A stretch of 15,962 nucleotides of DNA. Origin: JACMOY01 sp046590855. GTDB taxonomy: Bacteria > Actinomycetota > Actinomycetes > Actinomycetales > Angustibacteraceae. The notes below the pieces were generated by a model that ran no database searches, was not told the DNA's origin, and saw only the letters and a program-made list of their open reading frames with translations. The DNA lies in NCBI GenBank assembly GCA_046590855.1, contig JBKJTJ010000214.1:1-15962 (forward strand), given 5' to 3'. The position numbers were made by a program, and so were the translations under genes. Shown here piece after piece: positions 7,078-14,768 of this stretch. Every line of letters begins with the position of its first letter. Within the stretch, counting starts at the first letter, position 1.

Positions 7078-7850
7078 CACCTTCACCTCCGGCGGACTCG
7101 GAGCTGACCACCCGGCGTCCACTGGTGGTGCTCTCCGGCGTGAACAAGCACTTCGGTGACCTGCACGTGCTGAAGGACATCGACCTGACCGTCGGTGCGG
7201 GTGAGGTGGTCGTCGTCATCGGGCCGTCCGGGTCTGGCAAGTCGACGCTGTGCCGCACGATCAACCGGCTCGAGACCATCGAGAGCGGCACGATCACGCT
7301 GGACGGCGTGGCGCTGCCGGCTGAGGGAAAGGCCCTCGCGCAACTGCGCGCCGACGTGGGCATGGTGTTCCAGTCCTTCAACCTGTTCGCGCACAAGACC
7401 ATCCTGGAGAACGTCACCCTCGGTCCCATCAAGGTCCGCGGGCTCGACAAGGAGCTTGCCACTGCGAGCGCCACCGAGCTGCTCGTCCGGGTCGGGGTCC
7501 AGGAGCAGGCCTCGAAGTACCCGGCGCAGCTGTCCGGTGGCCAGCAGCAGCGGGTAGCGATCGCGCGTGCGCTGGCGATGGAACCCAAGGTGATGCTCTT
7601 CGACGAGCCCACGTCGGCGCTGGACCCCGAGATGATCAACGAGGTTCTCGACGTCATGACCTCGCTGGCCCGCACCGGGATGACGATGGTCGTGGTGACG
7701 CACGAGATGGGTTTCGCCCGGCGCGCCGCCGACCGGGTGGTGTTCATGGCCGACGGCGAGATCGTCGAGCAGGCCGCGCCCGAGCAGTTCTTCACCGCGC
7801 CCACCAGCGAACGCGCCAAGGACTTCCTGTCCAAGATCCTCACCCACTGA
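7071..7850 (+). CDS. gluA: Glutamate ABC transporter, ATP-binding subunit
   Basis: The ATPase of a polar amino-acid importer, working at the inner face of the membrane with GluC and GluD. It has 259 residues, about 15 more than usual at the N-terminus. Visible are Walker A GPSGSGKST at 51-59, the Q-loop MVFQSFNLF at 98-106 with Q101, the signature LSGGQQQ at 154-160, Walker B VMLFDEP at 174-180, and the H-loop histidine H211 in VTHEMGF. The wording of these motifs is typical of GlnQ/GluA-type amino-acid ATPases. The ATG at 7071 has no clear ribosome site. Internal GTG codons near residues 19-20 are alternative starts that would give a family-standard N-terminus. It is the first gene of gluABCD, with gluB 21 bases downstream. 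The family is certain; glutamate as substrate rests on the gene order and location beside recA-recX and miaB, as in Streptomyces. Confidence 0.92.
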   Translation: MTPPSPPADSELTTRRPLVVLSGVNKHFGDLHVLKDIDLTVGAGEVVVVIGPSGSGKSTLCRTINRLETIESGTITLDGVALPAEGKALAQLRADVGMVFQSFNLFAHKTILENVTLGPIKVRGLDKELATASATELLVRVGVQEQASKYPAQLSGGQQQRVAIARALAMEPKVMLFDEPTSALDPEMINEVLDVMTSLARTGMTMVVVTHEMGFARRAADRVVFMADGEIVEQAAPEQFFTAPTSERAKDFLSKILTH

Positions 7851-7871
7851 CGTCCACCTCGAGAGGCAACC

Positions 7872-8750
7872 ATGTCGCGCCGCACCCTCCCCGCCCTCCT
7901 GATCGCCGCAGCGGTCACCCTGACCGCCTGCGGTGGCGGCGACAGCCCGGGCAGCGACGTCCCCGTCGCCGACAAGCCCAGCTTCGCCGCCGGCTCGACC
8001 ATGGCCAAGCTCGCCGACGCCGGCAAGCTGCGCGTCGGCACCAAGTTCGACCAGCCCGGCTTCGGCCTGAAGGGGCTGTCGGGCAAGCCCGAGGGGTTCG
8101 ACGTCGAGGTCGCGACGATCATCGCCGGTGCGCTCGGCATCAAGGCCGCCGACATCGAGTACGTCGAGTCCCCCTCGAAGGTGCGCGAGGAGCTCATCGA
8201 GCAGGGCAAGGTCGACCTGGTGGCCGCGACGTACACCATCAACGACAAGCGCAAGGAGCGCATCTCGTTCGCGGGGCCGTACTACGTCGCGGGGCAGCAG
8301 CTGATGGTCGCCAGCGACAACAGCACGATCAAGGGTCCGGATGACCTCAAGGCCGCCCCCGACACCAAGGTCTGCTCGGTCACGGGGTCGACCCCCGCCG
8401 AGCAGATCCAGGAGTACCTGGCCAGCCCCGGCCAGCTGGTGCTCTTCGACGTGTACGACAAGTGCGCCGACGCCCTGCGGACGGGCCAGGTCGGGGTCGT
8501 GACCACCGACAACGTCATCCTGCTCGGGTTCGTGTCCAAGTCGCAGGGCAAGTTCAAGCTGGTCGGCGAGCAGTTCACCGAGGAGCCGTACGGCATCGGC
8601 GTCACCAAGGGCGACACGGCCTTCTGCGAGTTCATCAACGAGACCCTGAAGAAGAACGAGGCGGCCTACACCAAGGCCTGGGAGGACACGGCCGGCAAGG
8701 TCGAGGGTGCGAAGACCCCCACCCTGCCGACCGCGGCCGCCTGCAGCTGA
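7872..8750 (+). CDS. gluB: Glutamate-binding lipoprotein of the ABC transporter
   Basis: The extracellular substrate-binding protein (SBP_bac_3 family), anchored to the outer face of the membrane as a lipoprotein. It has 292 residues. The signal sequence is SRRTLPALLIAAAVTL and the lipobox LTAC places the lipidated cysteine at C20. The family core is visible in LRVGTKFDQPGFG, GFDVEVATIIAGALGI at 75-90, and RISFAGPYYVAGQQLMV at about 130-146. TTDN at 211-214 supplies the aspartate that usually binds the amino group. Cys168 and Cys198 could form a disulfide, as could Cys252 and Cys291. GAGAGG at 7861-7866 is a good ribosome site five bases before the ATG. The stop is three bases before gluC. 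Confidence 0.92.
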   Translation: MSRRTLPALLIAAAVTLTACGGGDSPGSDVPVADKPSFAAGSTMAKLADAGKLRVGTKFDQPGFGLKGLSGKPEGFDVEVATIIAGALGIKAADIEYVESPSKVREELIEQGKVDLVAATYTINDKRKERISFAGPYYVAGQQLMVASDNSTIKGPDDLKAAPDTKVCSVTGSTPAEQIQEYLASPGQLVLFDVYDKCADALRTGQVGVVTTDNVILLGFVSKSQGKFKLVGEQFTEEPYGIGVTKGDTAFCEFINETLKKNEAAYTKAWEDTAGKVEGAKTPTLPTAAACS

Positions 8751-8753
8751 CCC

Positions 8754-9404
8754 GTGTCTGCCATCACCCAGAACCTGGATCTCTACTGGGCCGGTTTCGT
8801 GCGCTCGCTCGGCCTGTGTCTGTGGGGACTGGTCGGCTCGCTGCTGCTGGGCACCGTGATCGCCACGTTCCGGGTGTCCCCGGTGGCGCCGCTTCGTGCG
8901 CTCGGGACGGCCTGGGTGACGGTCGTCCGCAACTGCCCGCTCACGGTGGTGCTATTCGCGTTCGCGTTCGGCCTGCCCGAGATCGGCGTCAACGCCAGCT
9001 ACTACGCGTTCGGTCTGGGCGCCCTGGTGGTGTACACCTCGGCGTTCGTGTGCGAGGCGCTGCGTGCCGGGATCAACGCCGTGCCGGCGGGCCAGGCGGA
9101 AGCGGCCCGGGCCATCGGCCTGCCGTTCTCCCAGACCCTGACCCAGGTGATCCTGCCCCAGGCGTTCCGGACGTCGGTGCCACCCGTCGGCAGCGTGCTG
9201 ATCGCGATGATCAAGAACAGCGCCGTCGTCGGGGCGTTCGGCGTGGGTCGTGACCTGTTCAGCGTCGGCGAGACGCTGACCAGCGCGCGCGGGTTCGCCG
9301 CGCTGCCGGTGCTCACCGGGGTGGCCCTGGGTTACCTGCTCATCACCCTGCCCGCGGGAGCGCTGCTCGCCGGCGTCGAGCGTCGCGTGGCGATAGCGCG
9401 ATGA
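8754..9404 (+). CDS. gluC: Glutamate ABC transporter permease GluC
   Basis: An integral membrane subunit of the importer, 216 residues, HisM-type amino-acid permease. Hydrophobic segments lie at about 13-38, 62-75, 84-100, 142-165 and 190-210. The cytoplasmic EAA loop that docks onto the ATPase is GQAEAARAIGLPFSQ with the following LPQA (113-137). VRNCPLTVVLF near residues 58-68 is typical of these permeases. The GTG start is three bases past the gluB stop, so translation is probably coupled. The gluD start follows 13 bases after its stop. Confidence 0.92.
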   Translation: MSAITQNLDLYWAGFVRSLGLCLWGLVGSLLLGTVIATFRVSPVAPLRALGTAWVTVVRNCPLTVVLFAFAFGLPEIGVNASYYAFGLGALVVYTSAFVCEALRAGINAVPAGQAEAARAIGLPFSQTLTQVILPQAFRTSVPPVGSVLIAMIKNSAVVGAFGVGRDLFSVGETLTSARGFAALPVLTGVALGYLLITLPAGALLAGVERRVAIAR

Positions 9405-9417
9405 GCGGGCGGGCGCA

Positions 9418-10305
9418 GTGAGCAGCCAGACCGTGCTGTACGACGAGCCGGGGCCGCTGGCCCGACGTCGGGCCCGGGCGGGGGCGGTCGTCGCGGGGGT
9501 GCTGGTGGCCGGGTTGATCGCCGTCGCCCTCGCCCGCCTGGGCCGCCAGCATCAGTTTGCCGCGGAGCTGTGGAACCCGCTGCTGTCCCCCGCGGACCCC
9601 GCGTTCCGCCAGGTGTGGAACCTGCTCGGCCTTGGCCTGCTCGCCACCGTCACCGCCGCGGCGCTCGCCATCGTCTCGTCGCTGGTGATCGGCGCCCTGG
9701 TCGGGGTCGGGCGGATCATGATGGGCCGACGGTCGCGGCTGCCGCTCGTCGGCGTCATCGAGCTGCTGCGGGGGCTGCCCGTCGTCATCACGATCTACTA
9801 CGCGAGCCGGGTGCTGCCCGAGCTGGGTGTCGACCTGTCGGGGATGCCCGGCGGCGAGGGGCTGTGGTTCCTCGTCATCGGGCTGACGGCCTACAACAGC
9901 GTCATCATCGCCGAGATCATCCGGGCTGGTGTCGCGTCCTTGCCGTCGGGTCAGCGCGAGGCGGCCCTGGCCATCGGCCTGACACCGGGAGCGACGATGC
10001 GCCTGGTGCAGCTGCCGCAGGCCGTGCGGGTGATGCTCCCAGCCCTGATCAGCCAGCTCGTGGTGATCCTGAAGGACACCTCGCTCGGCGCGGTGCTCGG
10101 CATCTACACCGAGCTGTTGCGCCAGGGCAACCTGATCGCACTCAACCTCGACAACCCGATCCAGGTGCTCACCGTCGTCGGAACGCTGTTCGTCCTGCTG
10201 AACTACGGCCTCAGCCGACTGGCGCGGTACGCCGAGGGCCGGTTCACGCCGTCGACGCCGACGGCCGAGCCGGTCAGCGCCGCGCGTCGGTCCGTGGCCG
10301 GCTGA
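9418..10305 (+). CDS. gluD: Glutamate ABC transporter permease GluD
   Basis: The second membrane subunit, 295 residues, longer than GluC because of N- and C-terminal extensions. The first hydrophobic segment is about residues 20-40. Further segments lie at 68-98, 108-130, 148-170, 205-222 and 243-262. The EAA loop reads GQREAALAIGLTPG with the following LPQA (178-202), and ELLRGLPVVITIYY at 115-128 is a family hallmark. The GTG start was chosen because the ATG overlapping the gluC stop (9401) is in another frame. The last 32 bases overlap the end of the converging phosphatase gene (10274-10305), leaving no room for a separate intergenic terminator. Confidence 0.92.
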   Translation: MSSQTVLYDEPGPLARRRARAGAVVAGVLVAGLIAVALARLGRQHQFAAELWNPLLSPADPAFRQVWNLLGLGLLATVTAAALAIVSSLVIGALVGVGRIMMGRRSRLPLVGVIELLRGLPVVITIYYASRVLPELGVDLSGMPGGEGLWFLVIGLTAYNSVIIAEIIRAGVASLPSGQREAALAIGLTPGATMRLVQLPQAVRVMLPALISQLVVILKDTSLGAVLGIYTELLRQGNLIALNLDNPIQVLTVVGTLFVLLNYGLSRLARYAEGRFTPSTPTAEPVSAARRSVAG

Positions 10306-11904
10306 GCGTGAACGACTCGAACGGGCGCAGCTCGCCGCCGAGGCCGACCACGTCGTAGTAGGTCACCTCGATGCTGGTCATGCCCCCGCGCCTGGTGCCG
10401 GGGTCGACGGTGAAGGCCGCGAAGCCGTACGCGTTCGCGGCATCACGCACGGCCGACCAGGCGGCGGGCTCGGTCACGTACACCGGCGCGCGCTTGCTGG
10501 TCGTCGGGTCGGGCGGCGTCACGGCGGTGATCACCCGGCACTGCGGCGGCGTGAAGAACAGCCCGTTGGAGGGCACCGAGGTGCCGCCGCCGCCGAGCAC
10601 CATGTGCACCGTGCCGAGGGTGGTGTCGACGACGTCGGTGCGGGTCGAGCGCGGCACCGGCGTGAGCGTCGCATTGGCCTCCTGCCCCCGGATGGGGTGT
10701 GAGCGCTCGTAGTGATGCTCGTGGCCGCACACCACGAGGTCGACGCCGTACCGGTCGAACAGCGGCACCCACTCCTGGCGGATGCCCAGGTCGGCCCCGT
10801 TGAACTTGTTGGCGGTGCTGATCACCACCTGGTGCATGCACACCACCACCCAGTCGACGTCCTCGTGGTCGCGGGCCGTCGCGAGCTCGCGCTCCAGCCA
10901 CGCCTTCTGCGCGCCGGACGAGTACCCGCGGACGTAGCTGTTGCCACCGTCCTGGTAGCAGACGTCGTCGTTGTTCAGGCTGATGACGCGCACCGATCCG
11001 ACCGTGAAGGCGTACCAGAGGCCACGGGTGCGCTCGTCCTGGCCGTCCACCGGCGGCACCGAGAAGTAGGTCTGGTACGCCGCGAACCCGATCGGCCCGT
11101 TACCCAGCTCGTTCTCGTGGTTGCCGGCCGAGGGCATCCAGGGACGGTTGCGGGCGCTGCGGGAGTTGTTCTCCCAGAAGTCCCACCAGGTGCGCACTCG
11201 GTCCTGGCTGAAGTTGGCCTAGCACAGGTCGCCGTTGAACAGATGGAACAGCGGCGTACCCGTTCGACGCCTGCCGTGGTGTCGCCGGCGGCCGGTGACC
11301 CCAGGTTGTCGTTGACGTAGGGCGGGTTGCTCAGGGTGACCCCGGCCGGTGGGGCGAACCGCTTGCCCAGCGTGGGGGTGCCCTGGTCACCGAAGCTGGT
11401 GAAGGTGAACGGGGCCCGCCCTGCAGGGCCGGTCGTGAACGTCCCGAACTGCGGCGCAGCCCCCGCGTGCCAGGCGCCGTAGGCGTACTGACGACCGGCC
11501 CGCAGCCCGGACAGCCGCGCGTGGTGGGCGTACACCGTCGTACCGGACTTGGCGTCGACATAGCTGCGGGTCGCCGCGGCGACGGTGCGCTCGTAGCTGC
11601 CGTCGGGTCGCCCGAGCATCACCAGGGGCCGGAGCACTGGCTGCAGCGAGTGCCAGGAGACGACGACCTCGCGGGCGGCGTCGGCCCCGAACTGCAGGTG
11701 CAGGCCTGACACCGGCGGGGTGGTGACCGGGTCACCGACGCCGCCGCCTGCACGGCCCCTGTCGCCCTGCTCGCCCTCGCCACGCCCGGCGGCCTGCGCC
11801 GGCGCCGGCGAGGCGGAAGCGGCCAGACCCAGGGCTCCGAGTCCCGCTGCGGCCATCAGACGCCGGCGGCTGAGATCGGTCAGTTCGGTGCGGGGCTGGT
11901 CCAT
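10274..11904 (-). pseudogene. Tat-exported purple-acid-phosphatase-like gene, frameshift plus nonsense codon
   Basis: A secreted metallophosphoesterase split between two frames. The 5' frame starts at the ATG at 11904 with a twin-arginine signal (SRRRLM at 12-17, hydrophobic run, AQA cleavage near 38). An Fn3-like domain follows, then FTSFGDQG with the first metal aspartate. The 3' frame carries NGDLC, SAGNHENE, VVCMHQVVIS and VVCGHEHHYERS, the remaining metal-ligand blocks, ending at the TGA at 10274. One base is missing near 11251-11256, where restoring a C gives VRPLFHLFNGDLC. About 30 bases on, a TAG at 11219-11221 replaces the tyrosine codon of the GDxxY ligand motif, probably TAC to TAG. 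Repairing both gives an open frame of 543 codons. Everything else looks conserved, so recent decay or sequencing error are both possible. It converges on and overlaps gluD. Phosphate scavenging outside the membrane is the family-based guess. Confidence 0.85.
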
Positions 11905-11927
11905 GGGTTCGCACCTGGCCCGTGGAA

Positions 11928-11977
11928 GTGACCGCAGGGCCGCCGGGGCGTGAACCGTGGCTGGCCGGTGGGTGAAC
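11928..11977 (-). promoter_or_regulatory. Candidate PHO box upstream of the phosphatase gene
   Basis: On the minus strand GTTCAC (11977-11972), GTTCAC (11955-11950) and GGTCAC (11933-11928) lie exactly 22 bases apart, on one face of the helix. The unit GGCCAGC between the first two is a weak intermediate match, so part of the array reads as 11-base direct repeats, the form of actinobacterial PhoP sites. It fills the 79-base gap between the recX stop and the phosphatase start. A target gene encoding a secreted phosphatase makes PhoP control plausible. This is by eye, not scored against a matrix. Confidence 0.45.
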
Positions 11978-11983
11978 CGCCGG

Positions 11984-12577
11984 TCACAGGACCCCGGCGC
12001 CGCCGGGATCGTCACCGCTGTCGTCCCCGGGGTCGTCATCCGCATGGCGGGCGTCGAGGGCGGCGAGCACCACCTGCATGGCCAGCGACCCGCCGTAACC
12101 CTTGCGCGCCAGCAGCCCGACGAGCCGGGACAGCTGCTTCTCGCGCGGCAGCTCGCCCATCGACCGCAGGCGACGCAGCACCAGCTGCTCGGCGGCCAGC
12201 CGCTCGTCGTCCTCGCTCAGCGACGCCAGCGCCTGCGCCGCCAGCTCGTCGTCGATGCCCTTGGCCCGAAGCTCGTGCGCGAGGGCCCGCCGCGACAGGC
12301 CCCGGGTGCGGTGCCGCGACCGCACCCACCCGGCGGCGAACTCGGCGTCGTCGATCAGCCCGACCTGCTCGAACCGGTCGAGCACACGCTGGGCGACGAC
12401 GTCCGCGGCACCCCGATCGGCCAGCGCCGAGGCGAGCTGGGCCCGGCTGCGCGGCGCCATCGTCAGCTGGCGCAGGACGATGCCGCGGGCGACCGCCTCG
12501 GGGTCGGCGTCAGGTGCGCGGTCGGCCGGGCTGCCCGGCGTCGGCTCGGGTGCGTGCCGACGCCGGGTGGTGCCCAT
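11984..12577 (-). CDS. recX: RecA regulator RecX
   Basis: A 197-residue RecX-family protein, which binds RecA filaments and limits recombinase and coprotease activity. It is helical, with the family pattern in VLRQLTMAPRSRAQLASAL, VLDRFEQVGLIDDAEFAAGWV and SRRALAHELRAKGIDDELAAQAL, ending in LARKGYGGSLAMQVVLAAL. The N-terminus (about residues 1-25) is Pro/Arg-rich and the C-terminus is an acidic Asp/Gly tail; both are typical of actinobacterial forms. The ATG start lies 32 bases after the recA stop, in the usual recA-recX order. The ribosome site is weak, so coupling or readthrough from recA is likely. It belongs entirely to the high-GC segment and so pairs with the C-terminal, not the N-terminal, half of the recA mosaic. 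Confidence 0.92.
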   Translation of the reverse strand: MGTTRRRHAPEPTPGSPADRAPDADPEAVARGIVLRQLTMAPRSRAQLASALADRGAADVVAQRVLDRFEQVGLIDDAEFAAGWVRSRHRTRGLSRRALAHELRAKGIDDELAAQALASLSEDDERLAAEQLVLRRLRSMGELPREKQLSRLVGLLARKGYGGSLAMQVVLAALDARHADDDPGDDSGDDPGGAGVL

Positions 12578-12609
12578 GCCGCGACCGCTGGACCGCCCGC
12601 TCGCGAAGG

Positions 12610-13662
<1,053 letters not shown>

Positions 13663-13729
13663 TGCTCATGCTCCTTGTAGATACTCTGGCTTATGCGAAC
13701 GTGACGCACATTTTTGCGCCACGGGCTTC

Positions 13730-13758
13730 AGTATAGCACACTTGTTCGCTGCCGACAA
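13730..13758 (-). promoter_or_regulatory. recA promoter (right-hand lineage)
   Basis: On the minus strand TTGTCG (13758-13753), a 17-base spacer and TATACT (13735-13730) make a near-consensus sigma70-type promoter. The expected start near 13,722 gives a leader of about 60 bases before the recA ATG. Such an AT-rich promoter is unlike the high-GC genes on the left and supports a different host lineage for this end. Confidence 0.7.
13735..13748 (-). promoter_or_regulatory. Possible LexA (SOS) box in the recA promoter
   Basis: The minus strand reads CGAACAAGTGTGCT, against the Gram-positive-type LexA consensus CGAAC-n4-GTTCG. The left half is exact, while the right half keeps GT and loses the rest. 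It lies between -35 and -10, where a repressor would block RNA polymerase, as expected for recA. The degenerate right half keeps this uncertain. Confidence 0.4.
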
Positions 13759-13819
13759 GAGCGAGTTTAGGGCAATCGCAGGGTTCGATCACGCGGCCTA
13801 AAACTCGGCGCTGGTGGCC

Positions 13820-13874
13820 CGTTGGCTGCGCCTGTCGAAGGCAAAACCCTGGGCTTCGACAGGCGCAGCCAACG
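13820..13874. repeat. 21-bp perfect inverted repeat between the DsbA-family gene and recA
   Basis: The arm 13820-13840 (CGTTGGCTGCGCCTGTCGAA plus G) is exactly complementary to 13854-13874, with a 13-base loop. It begins 20 bases after the stop of the DsbA-family gene on the minus strand, where it could end transcription, but no T-run follows the stem. The core CTTCGACAGGCGCAGCC resembles dispersed REP-like palindromes seen in several phyla, from memory. The rest of the 231-base recA-to-dsbA gap holds only the recA promoter and leader. Confidence 0.8.
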
Positions 13875-13893
13875 ATGAGCCGGCGGGCGAAAC

Positions 13894-14541
13894 CTATCGC
13901 TCCACGGCGGCCAGCGCGGTATCCAGCGCCCGCAGAAACATCTCGACGGGCTGGGCGCCTGAGACAGCCCAGCGCTCGGCGAAGACGTAGAACGGCACGC
14001 CCTGCACGCCCAGCTGCCCGGCCTCGTGCTGGCTGCTGCGCACCTCGGCGGCGCCCTGGTCGCTGGCCAGATACGCGCGCACCGTCTCAGGCTCCAGCCC
14101 CACCGCCATCGCGCAGGCCACCAGCTGCTCGCGGTCGTTCAGGTTGGCCCCGTCGGTGAAGTAGGCCTTGAACAGCGCGGTCGCCAGCGCCCACTGGCGC
14201 TCGTGCTGGCCGGCCAGCAGCAGCAGGCGGTGGGCGTCGGCGGTGTTGGCGGCGCTGGCGATAGCCTCAAAGTTGAACGCAATCCCGACCTCGGCGCCAA
14301 CTGCGGCCACCTGGGCAAACATGGCCCGCGCCCGCTCCAGGCCGCCAAACTTTTCGTCGGCGAAGCTGCGCCAGTCCACACCCTCGGCGGGCATTGCCGG
14401 GTTGAGCTGAAACGGGCGCCAGCGGATCGCCGCCGTAATCTCTGGGCGCTGCGCCAGGGCTTGCTCCAGCCGTTTCTCGCCAATGTAGCACCACGGGCAG
14501 ACGACATCGGAAAAAACATCAATCGTAATGGTTTGGGTCAT
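13894..14541 (-). CDS. FrnE/DsbA-family thiol-disulfide oxidoreductase
   Basis: A 215-residue cytoplasmic-type DsbA-family protein, with no signal peptide. The thioredoxin-fold first strand TITIDVFSDVVCPWCYIGEKRLEQAL carries the redox pair C15-P-W-C18. A helical insert domain fills about 60-165, and the cis-proline loop reads GVQGVPFYVF near 180-189, matching the FrnE subgroup (protein disulfide isomerase or 2-hydroxychromene-isomerase-like). The frame is open further upstream, but the ATG at 14541 is chosen because GGAG stands eight bases before it and the family N-terminus starts there. TACAAT on the minus strand (14578-14573) is a possible -10 with no clear -35. It belongs to the right-hand lineage and is divergent from the ABC exporter. 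The partner protein is unknown. The family call is firm. Confidence 0.88.
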   Translation of the reverse strand: MTQTITIDVFSDVVCPWCYIGEKRLEQALAQRPEITAAIRWRPFQLNPAMPAEGVDWRSFADEKFGGLERARAMFAQVAAVGAEVGIAFNFEAIASAANTADAHRLLLLAGQHERQWALATALFKAYFTDGANLNDREQLVACAMAVGLEPETVRAYLASDQGAAEVRSSQHEAGQLGVQGVPFYVFAERWAVSGAQPVEMFLRALDTALAAVER

Positions 14542-14572
14542 GTTGGCTACTCCATAGAAGGCTCTACCCCAA

Positions 14573-14578
14573 ATTGTA
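14573..14578 (-). promoter_or_regulatory. Possible -10 element of the DsbA-family gene
   Basis: TACAAT on the minus strand lies about 32 bases before the ATG at 14541. No acceptable -35 or extended -10 was seen, so this is only a weak candidate. Confidence 0.25.
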
Positions 14579-14701
14579 TCCCAAGCGGGGTTCCGGCGCC
14601 GTGGCCGGACGCCGCTCGCGCCAGGGCTGGCGGTTGATCTACCGAGCAACATCAGAATATGATCAATCCACCATAAGATGGGCAGTTGGGCCGCAGAGTG
14701 A

Positions 14702-14710
14702 TGGTATACT
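14702..14710 (+). promoter_or_regulatory. Extended -10 promoter of the ABC exporter gene
   Basis: TGGTATACT is a TGn extended -10 with a near-consensus TATACT at 14705-14710. No good -35 lies 16-18 bases upstream, as is common for extended -10 promoters. The expected start near 14,717 gives a leader of about 52 bases containing a hairpin. Confidence 0.55.
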
Positions 14711-14730
14711 GCCTGAACGATGCTCATTTT

Positions 14731-14756
14731 TGGCCCATCTAAGTTCTGATGGGCTA
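14731..14756 (+). promoter_or_regulatory. Leader hairpin before the ABC exporter start
   Basis: GCCCATC (14733-14739) pairs perfectly with GATGGGC (14748-14754), extended by a G-U and a T-A pair, around an 8-base loop. It ends two bases before the ribosome site AGGG (14758-14761) and could modulate initiation or protect the mRNA. A further GATGGGC at 14677-14683 stands upstream of the promoter in the same orientation as the 3' arm, so the sequence may instead be a DNA operator. Nothing else is evident in the 227-base divergent spacer. Confidence 0.4.
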
Positions 14757-14768
14757 TAGGGAACAGGT

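Noticed and set aside
6992..8263. 423-codon minus-strand open frame
   Set aside because: It is antisense to gluA and gluB, which carry complete family motifs.
11219..11221. TAG as a recoded codon (pyrrolysine or programmed readthrough)
   Set aside because: The adjacent frameshift, a tyrosine expected at this site in the family, and the absence of any recoding signal make mutation or sequencing error much more likely.
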